This document shows, piece by piece, positions 27,901 to 36,900 of a DNA stretch of 64,000 bases. Under the pieces are notes generated by a model. The model was not told the DNA's origin and did not search any database. It saw only the letters and a program-made list of their open reading frames with translations. The position numbers were made by a program, and so were the translations under genes. Positions within the stretch are counted from its first letter, which is position 1; every line of letters starts with the position of its first letter. Origin of the DNA: Dreissena polymorpha (lineage: Eukaryota > Mollusca > Bivalvia > Myida > Dreissenidae); NCBI RefSeq assembly GCF_020536995.1, contig NC_068356.1, positions 28,025,476-28,089,475 on the forward strand. The letters are read 5' to 3'.

Positions 27901-30900
27901 ATCACACATCGGTCGTGGTTTACTTACAGACACGGAGGTGATCATATTATCACTCCTTGTAACTGGAAATCAGGAACTTATTCGTTCTTTACAAGAACAA
28001 GTGTACATAGTATATCAAAGAATGTTGTTTATCATCAAACGCTAGTTATTAGCGTTATGCGATCGTATATCGCAGTGTATACCGGTATGCTGAACAACGT
28101 CAACAATGCAGTTCACAGAAATCGATCCAGCAGGGTGTGCGATTGTTATACATTCGTCCATTGACATAAACTGGAATATCTTGCCTTCTTGGTGAGTTTT
28201 TGCAATAACTGAGTTTTTGCCATAATTTCATGAAATATACTTAATGAACCATGGGATTATGGTTCTACGACCTTTTAAGTCTCCTGTACAATTATTTTCA
28301 GGAAACTTCTTCACAGGTCAAATATCATATCTCACTGAGACATATTTTTACTGATCCAAACATGTGCCACTTCATGTCTGGCCATCAATAACTTTTAGTT
28401 ATCTCTACAGAAGAACGTTTTTCTGTTAGAGTTTCAATCCTTGTTACTTGTGCAAGGATAATTCCATCAGAACTGTATAAAGGTTCTATGGAAATTCATT
28501 TTTTACTGGGTAATTGAGAGCATAGTTATTACCTTAATCACTCTGCTAGATACATAGAGGTTTTTCTCATCTTTTTCTTGATGATAAGAAATTTGTTCTT
28601 TTCTTCATCAAAGGATAGAGATTATGCTTTCGTATACCTTGTTTTGTGTAAGTCATCGCAACTCTGTGCTGTCTTACCTATTTTGGAACTGATCCAAACT
28701 ATGGAACGTCAACACTATGTTTTTCGTTCCTTTACCTTCTTAAGCGGTTTTGACTTGTGTAACATGTTGGGATGCTTAATGAGCTCCCTATGAACCTTTT
28801 TCATCAGGCTTATTAACAGTTCCAATATAATTTTAAGACGGTTTTCCTTCTTATTATGGCTTTTACCATACGGAGAAGTGAAATTCATGCTTTTTCCATT
28901 GAATACGACCAATTCCAGTTGGATCTATTGTCGTTTTCACTTTGTTGTGTCAGCCAGGATTCCTTGCTTAATATCAAGTCCTCTATATGGCTTCTACCTT
29001 CAAGTTTCCAAGTTTTCTTAAACTGGTAGTCATGAAGATGAGGATAAACTTCTTTGGGCAATCAGGGCTTTGAAGTTCTATCTCAGCAGTGTTAGTCAGA
29101 AGTCCATTCGAGGTTCTCAAAGACACTCTTCATTTCCCCAAAAAAGGGGGGGGGAGATGTGTCTGCGGCTTCTATTTCTCGGGGTTAGACCTCGACTAAG
29201 GAAAGTTAATCTTATCCTATCTAAGGATTCATTCCTGTTTAGGATCTGACCGCATGAATTAAGAGCTCTGTCTGTTTTGTGGGCATATATTAATCACACC
29301 CCACTTTTTGACGTGCTCTAAGCTGTTTACTGGAGGAATCCGACCACCTTGTCATCTTTTTATCTTCGTTTTCTGAAGTGCCAACAATACAATTTGTATA
29401 CATTTGGGCTTGTTGTGGTTTCACTAACGGTAGTGTCTTCTTTACGACATAGACATATTACTCTGTCCGAGAAGTCATAATTAATACCGTTTTAATGTCA
29501 TAAATACTGACCTGTTATCGTATGCTTATACTTTCCAAGGGGAAATAACTCATCCGGAATTTTAACTGGGAATCCGCCACCTCAATACCGTAATACAGGC
29601 CAGGTTAAACATAGTGCAATGCAACCTAGCCAAAAATCGGTAACCAACCCTCAATATTCTTTCCGGATCAACCAGGTGTATACGTGTCTTTTACGGCTCT
29701 GAATTAAAATATTGTTTTTCACTTGGTTGATTGGGGTTTTGAATAGATAAATTGTGTTATTTATCTTTTTATTTCTCATTCGGATTAATTTGTGTGGATT
29801 TAATGGATTTTGTTTCATTTGTAAAAGGTAAGCCATGCTTGTTTTTATCGAACAATGGTTTATTTCTACCATGCTGGGTGTTTTCAGGCGCGAACGACCA
29901 CGTGCAAAACGTGCTCTTCTAATACATTGCTAGAACGTGCAAAGCATGTTCTTCTAATGTGTTACGAGATCGTGCAAAGCGTGTTCTTCTATTGACAGAT
30001 TGTTTATCATTTGCCATTGTGTGCAATAATGATTTTAACGTTCCGTATGACAATCTAATTGATCGTCATTTTATTTTTCATCTGTTTTGAATTAAACTTT
30101 TGTTTAATTTATGATCTACGGCAGTATTATTATAATTTTCATTATGGTCAAATAATGATTTTATGTGCCGTATGATAATCTGGTCTGTGACCAGTTTATG
30201 GTTGAATATGCTTTGCTCTTGTTTTTCATATATTCGACTACATGATGGTCGCAGAAACAAGAGTGGATAAATACCCGGTGACTTCGCAGATCATGGATGA
30301 TAGTTGCAGTATCAGTCACCGGGTATCGGGCACGATCGCGACCGTACTATGCTAAGTCTCTTAGACAGTCGGTCAACATCAGACCATATGGCGACACCCG
30401 TCAGCCGGTCTTTGCCCGATGGCATTGGTCAAGGACATCGACCAATGCCGGACCATTTGGCATCCGCCATACGGTCATTATCCGGTGACAACACTGGTCA
30501 TGATATGACCGGTACGTCACCGGGGACGTTGATCACGGACCATTGATCGACGTCTGACCGGCCGGTCCGGTCACCGGTCATGTCACCGGTCCGGTCCGGT
30601 CATTGATCACCGGTCCGGTCACCGGTCCGGTCCGGTCACCGGTCCGGTCACCGGTCATGTCACCGGTCCGGTCCGGTCACCGGTCCAGTCCGGTCACCGG
30701 TCCGGTCCGGTCACCGGTCCGGTCATTGATCACCGGTCCGGTCCGGTCACCGGTCCGGTCCGGTCACCGGTCATGTCACCGGTCCGGTCACCGGTCATGT
30801 CACCGGTCCGGTCACCGGTCCGGTCCGGTCACCGGTCCGGTCATTGATCACCGGTCCGGTCCGGTCACCGGTCATGTCACCGGTCCGGTCACCGGTCATG

Positions 30901-33900
30901 TCACCGGTCCGGTCACCGGTCATGTCACCGGTCCGGTCATGTCACCGGTCCGGTCATGTCAACGGTCCGGTCCGGTCACCGGTCCGGTCATTGATCACCG
31001 CTCCGGTCACCGGTCAACAGTCATCAGTTAGGCCTGCCACCGATAACACCAGTCACCGGTCAAGAAGAAGAACTCGGTCTTCTTCATTGAATTATTCTCC
31101 TATTCTTCGTTGAATACATCGTCTTCATCAAGGATTAGACATCGGACACGCTCTTCTTCGTCGAGCAGTTCTCATCGTCGCGGCTCTCGTAAGCGATCAC
31201 GTCGTCACTCACGGAGACGTTATTCTAGAAGATCTCGGTCTCATCGCAGCCGATCCACATCTCGGCCGATCCAGATCTCGACATCGCAGGAAACGAGGAC
31301 GTCGTCAACCTTCACGTAGACATCAGCGGACTGCATTGAGCATCACTGGATATTTATCGAACATACCTCTCCTTCATTGAGCAGTTCTCGGCGTTGATAC
31401 GCTCGTAAGCGATCATGTCAATGCTCACGGAGACAATATTGTAGAAGACAATATTTCCAGCGTAGCCGAACAATATTTCGGCATCGAAGTTATATGGATG
31501 TCGCCACTTCTCACGTAGGCGTTAATGAACCTACTGGTCATATCGACGTTCTCCATTTTATTCCTTTAGGAATATCATGTCTCCATTCCACGTGTGATGG
31601 TTCTTCTTATGGCATCCACACATGTTGCAGTCACCGAGCCGTAGTTGTATACGAACACTAGTTCGTTTAACATTCAGGCTTCGGGATAAGCTGTTCTTTT
31701 CTCCACTACGACTACAAGGACACTTATGCCTATTAATACTGATAATCTACCGTTGTTTTCCGGTTAACAGTATCAGATGACTTCGTGGATGGTCATTCTT
31801 CTGCACCAGATATTTCCATTCTGACGCAGTTATATTATACCGGTCCCGATCACCGGACATCGGTCACCATTCATCGGTCATATCACCGATCACTGATCAC
31901 CGGTCAGAATAAGTGATGTCTCATCGCCATCGGATTGGATTTTTTTTTTTGGCATGATCTTCTTTTCCGAGCAGTGCTTGACATTGATAACAGACCATTT
32001 GGATTCCACCATTTTTTTCGGTCTTTAACTGGTAACGTCACCGGTCATATTATGACTGGTCCGTTCACCGGGCTACAGTTACCGGTCATTGACCGGTCCG
32101 GTTCGGTCACCACTTACCAATTACCGGTATTCCACTGTGTTTTCATCGGTCAATTTTTAGTATCACGGGTATCGTCTACATTACATAGTTGTATACCCCT
32201 GGCTATGATTGTATTGAATACTATATTTTATGGATTCAACAATCTACATGACTTTTTGTGTTTTTCAATACTGATTTTCTACTGGCGACGGTCACCAAAT
32301 CATGCTATATCTGTTATTTGTACTTCTATCTCAACCGGCTACATGCAGACTACTGGTCTTGCAGATAGATCGGCTGAAGTGGGCTCGGAGATTAGCATTG
32401 AGGTCGAACATTACTATTTGACCTCTATTAATTTATGTTCGAGACCCGAAGGATGAATTGTTTTAACCACCTTTACCTGTCGGCTACAGACTTTGCAGTC
32501 AGTGTCACGGAACAGTTGGGACACATTAATGACGCTAGCAGGATTAGCAAGACGACATTTGTATCGACTTCTGCTTTTCTATTGCTCCTACGGCAGTGCA
32601 TATTTTCAAGCTACTGGAATCAACAAGAGTTCTGATACATAGGATTGCCTATCAGGTTGACCGCATAGCGGCTACAGTCTTGTAGATGGCTTAGGACCTA
32701 TTGAACTCAGATCTTAGATCCTAGGATCTGGAGGGACCTCATCTTAAAGTTATTCTTCTATTACACTTCTGGCCATAACAGGCCGTCTTCCTATAACTGG
32801 TCGTATTCCTTTCGGAATTCGTCCAGGTTAGAAGTCTTGAAGTAAATGGATTAATCAAGTCAGAATTTAAGACTTCCATGCATTCTACCGGCAAGCGTGG
32901 ACCCGCTTAAGGTTACCCCTAGGGTTTTCACCTTTTTCTGCCATCACACCTCCGATTCCGGAGGTACCACTATCAATCATATTTCCGTACTTCGCAAATC
33001 GATGACTTCGCGACCTGTATTATCCAGGATTTTAAAGGCGCCTGTTATTGGTTCAAGAAGAGGCTATATTCTGTAGATAGGTCATTAACTTATAAGTGTT
33101 AAACACTGTCCTATTCTACCAATTTTCAAGTGTGTTTGGAGTGGGAAAGTTCGGCTTGCCGTGGTTTCTTTGCCCACCCATCCTTGACAAATGGTTCCGG
33201 TCACCGGTCGGTATTTACCGGTCCGGTCACCGGTCCTTCTGCTGAGACGTCTTTTCTTACGTCCGTTTCAGCTTTATTTTTAAGATAATTGTATTAATCT
33301 CGGGATTATTTAATGACACAGATTTCCATCTTTTTGTCATTATTTACCACTATTCAGTGGTGTCTAGACTACAAGATTATCTTGGCAAGAATATAGTTTA
33401 TTCTACCACAACCTTCCTTACATCTTATACAGATGTGAGCAGATAAGGTTATGGACGATCACATAGAACAACGTATCTTGATTTTCTCAATTATGTGGTA
33501 TCCTAACGAATATCACCTGCACATATACATCTTGAAAAGCAAAAATTCTTTTTAGCTGTTTTTCATTTACAACACATTTTCACGATTCCTTTGTGATGGT
33601 TTCAACTATCACACATCGGTCGTGGTTTACTTACAGACACGGAGGTGATCATATTATCACTCCTTGTAACTGGAAATCAGGAACTTATTCGTTCTTTGCA
33701 AGAACAACAAATTTTCTCTATCGTCTTTCTCATACCAGTTCGTCTCAACGCCCTGTTGGACCTTTTGTCCTGCAGTTCTTTCTTTCGAATTATTTTTCCG
33801 TTGGGTTCAATAATGTAATCGCGCATGCGCGCCAGTGAAGTTGCAGACGAGTTGCATGGTGTACATAGTATATCAAAGAATGTTGTTTATCATCAAACGC

Positions 33901-36900
33901 TAGTTATTAGCGTTATGCGATCGTATATCGCAGTGTATACCGGTATGCTGAACAACGTCAACAATGCAGTTCACAGAAATCGATCCAGCAGGGTGTGCGA
34001 TTGTTATACATTCGTCCATTGACATAAACTGGAATATCTTGCCTTCTTGGTGAGTTTTTGCAATAACTGAGTTTTTGCCATAATTTCATGAAATATACGT
34101 AATGAACCATGGGATTATGGTTCTACGACCTTTTAAGTCTCCTGTACAATTATTTTCAGGAAACTTCTTCACAGGTCAAATATCATATCTCACTGAGACA
34201 TATTTTTACTGATCCAAACATGTGCCACTTCATGTCTGGCCATTAATAACTTTTAGTTATCTCTACAGAAGAACGTTTTTCTGTTAGAGTTTCAATCCTT
34301 GTTACTTGTGCAAGGATAATTCCATCAGAACTGTATAAAGGTTCTATGGAAATTCATTTTTTTTTACTGGGTAATTGAGAGCATAGTTATTACCTTAATC
34401 ACTCTGCTAGATACATAGAGGTTTTTCTCATCTTTTTCTTGATGATAAGAAATTTGTTCTTTTCTTCATCAAAGGATAGAGATTATGCTCTCGTATACCT
34501 TGTTTTGTGTAAGTCATCGCAACTCTGTGCTGTCTTACCTATTTTGGAACTGATCCAAACTATGGAACGTCAACACTATGTTTTTCGTTCCTTTACCTTC
34601 TTAAGCGGTTTTGACTTGTGTAACATGTTGGGATGCTTAATGAGCTCCCTATGAACCTTTTTCATCAGGCTTATTAACAGTTCCAATATAATTTTAAGAC
34701 GGTTTTCCTTCTTATTATGGCTTTTACCATACGGAGAAGTGAAATTCATGCTTTTTCTGTTGAATACGACCAATTCCAGTTGGATCTATTGTCGTTTTCA
34801 CTTTGTTGTGTCAGCCAGGATTCCTTGCTTAATATCAAGTCCTCTATATGGCTTCTACCTTCAAGTTTCCAAGTTTTCTTAAACTGGTAGTCATGAAGAT
34901 GAGGATAAACTTCTTTGGGCAATCAGGGCTTTGAAGTTCTATCTCAGCAGTGTTAGTCAGAAGTCCATTCGAGGTTCTCAAAGACACTCTTCATTTCCCC
35001 CAAAAAAGGGGGGGGGAGATGTGTCTGCGGCTTCTATTTCTCGGGGTTAGACCTCGACTAAGGATAGTTAATCTTATCCTATCTAAGGATTCATTCCTTT
35101 TTAGGATCTGACCGCATGAATTAAGAGCTCTGTCTGTTTTGTGGGCATATATTAATCACACCCCACTTTTTGACGTGCTCTAAGCTGTTTACTGGAGGAA
35201 TCCGACCACCTTGTCATCTTTTTATCTTCGTTTTCTGAAGTGCCAACAATACAATTTGTATACGTTTGGGCTTGTTGTGGTTTCACTAACGGTAGTGTCT
35301 TCTTTACGACATAGACATATTACTCTGTCCGAGAAGTCATAATTAATACCGTTTTAACGAAGATTACTTGATATCATTAGCTGATAACCCTGTTTATGGG
35401 TTCTACTGTGTTGGGAAAATATATACGAACCTTCCCACCGCAGCTGCAAAATCAGCATACGATAACAGGTCAGTATTTATGACATTAAAACAAATTTTTT
35501 AAATAAAATTCATTTTAATTATTAAATACTTACCTGTTATCGGTAAGTCCCACCTCCCACCCCGCTATTCGATTAATATTTTTGTATATATATTGAAAGA
35601 ATATTGAGGGTTGGTTACCGATTTTTGGCTAGGTTGCATTGCACTATGTTTAACCTGGCCTGTATTACGGTATTGAGGTGGCGGATTCCCAGTTAAAATT
35701 CCGGATGAGTTATTTCCCCTTGGAAAGTATAAGCATACGATAACAGGTAAGTATTTAATAATTAAAATGAATTTTATTTAAAAAATTTGTTTTAACAAAG
35801 ATTACTTGATATCATTAGCTGATAACCCTGTTTATGGGTTCTACTGTGTTGGGAAAATATATACGAACCTTCCCACCGCAGCTGCAAAATCAGCATACGA
35901 TAACAGGTCAGTATTTATGACATTAAAACAAATTTTTTAAATAAAATTCATTTTAATTATTAAATACTTACCTGTTATCGGTAAGTCCCACCTCCCACCC
36001 CGCTATTCGATTAATATTTTTGTATATATATTGAAAGAATATTGAGGGTTGGTTACTGATTTTTGGCTAGGTTGCATTGCACTATGTTTAACCTGGCCTG
36101 TATTACGGTATTGAGGTGGCGGATTCCCAGTTAAAATTCCGGATGAGTTATTTCCCCTTGGAAAGTATAAGCATACGATAACAGGTAAGTATTTAATAAT
36201 TAAAATGAATTTTATTTAAAAAATTTGTATTAATGACGACACTTTCCGCTTAAACTAGATTTTCGGTAAAAAGGGACTTCTTATAAACGAAAAATACCAT
36301 AAAAGTGGAAAGTGTCGTCCCTGATTAGCCTGTGCAGACTGCACATGCTTATCAGGGACGACACTTAACGCACATGCATTTTGTCCAATTTTCACAGAAC
36401 AAGACACATTTAATGACAAATGTTTCAAGATGTTATGTTAAATCCAGCAAAAAGTTGAATGATTTTGACAATCACTGTTCCCTGTTTCAGGACCGACATC
36501 ACCTTTGTGCTTGGTGACCCTGACAACAAACCCAACTTCCCATTGCTATTGCATGCTAACCAGGACTTTAACAGGTAAGTTAGAAACCAGAATGTTTGTA
36601 TGACATCTAGCTATGATTGTTTATATAAAGTTGTGTTCATGGCAAGGTGAAATTTTGTGTTTGCCTCAATTTTCTGTGCAGAAATTGTACAGTAAATGTT
36701 AGCAAAATATCACATTGTGAATCTAGGGCAAACTGATAAATTTGTGTTATGCTTATTTTAGCTTATTTTAGTCACTTGCGATTCATAACTGACAATAGAA
36801 TGCATTTTTTTATGTGATACTCAACATTGTTATTAAATCTGAAAAATTAAGGTACTGGTCATAAGGGAAACCACCAGAATCCCAACGTTTTGAATTAATT

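Larger units (their letters stand above)
23966..36400. mobile_element. MITE-1 split by the DIRS-like compound
   Basis: The left part (23966-24032, gtcgtcccagattagcttgt to gcacaggct) and right part (about 36234-36400, gacgacactttccgcttaaa to acgcacatgcattttg) together read as one MITE-1. About 12.2 kb lies between them. Confidence 0.65.

Noticed and set aside
24033-36231. LTR retrotransposon or Polinton for the 12-kb insert
   Set aside because: I see no long direct terminal repeats flanking a single body and no integrase or capsid-like pattern. Inverted termini and the recombinase-like 3' end favour a DIRS-like element.
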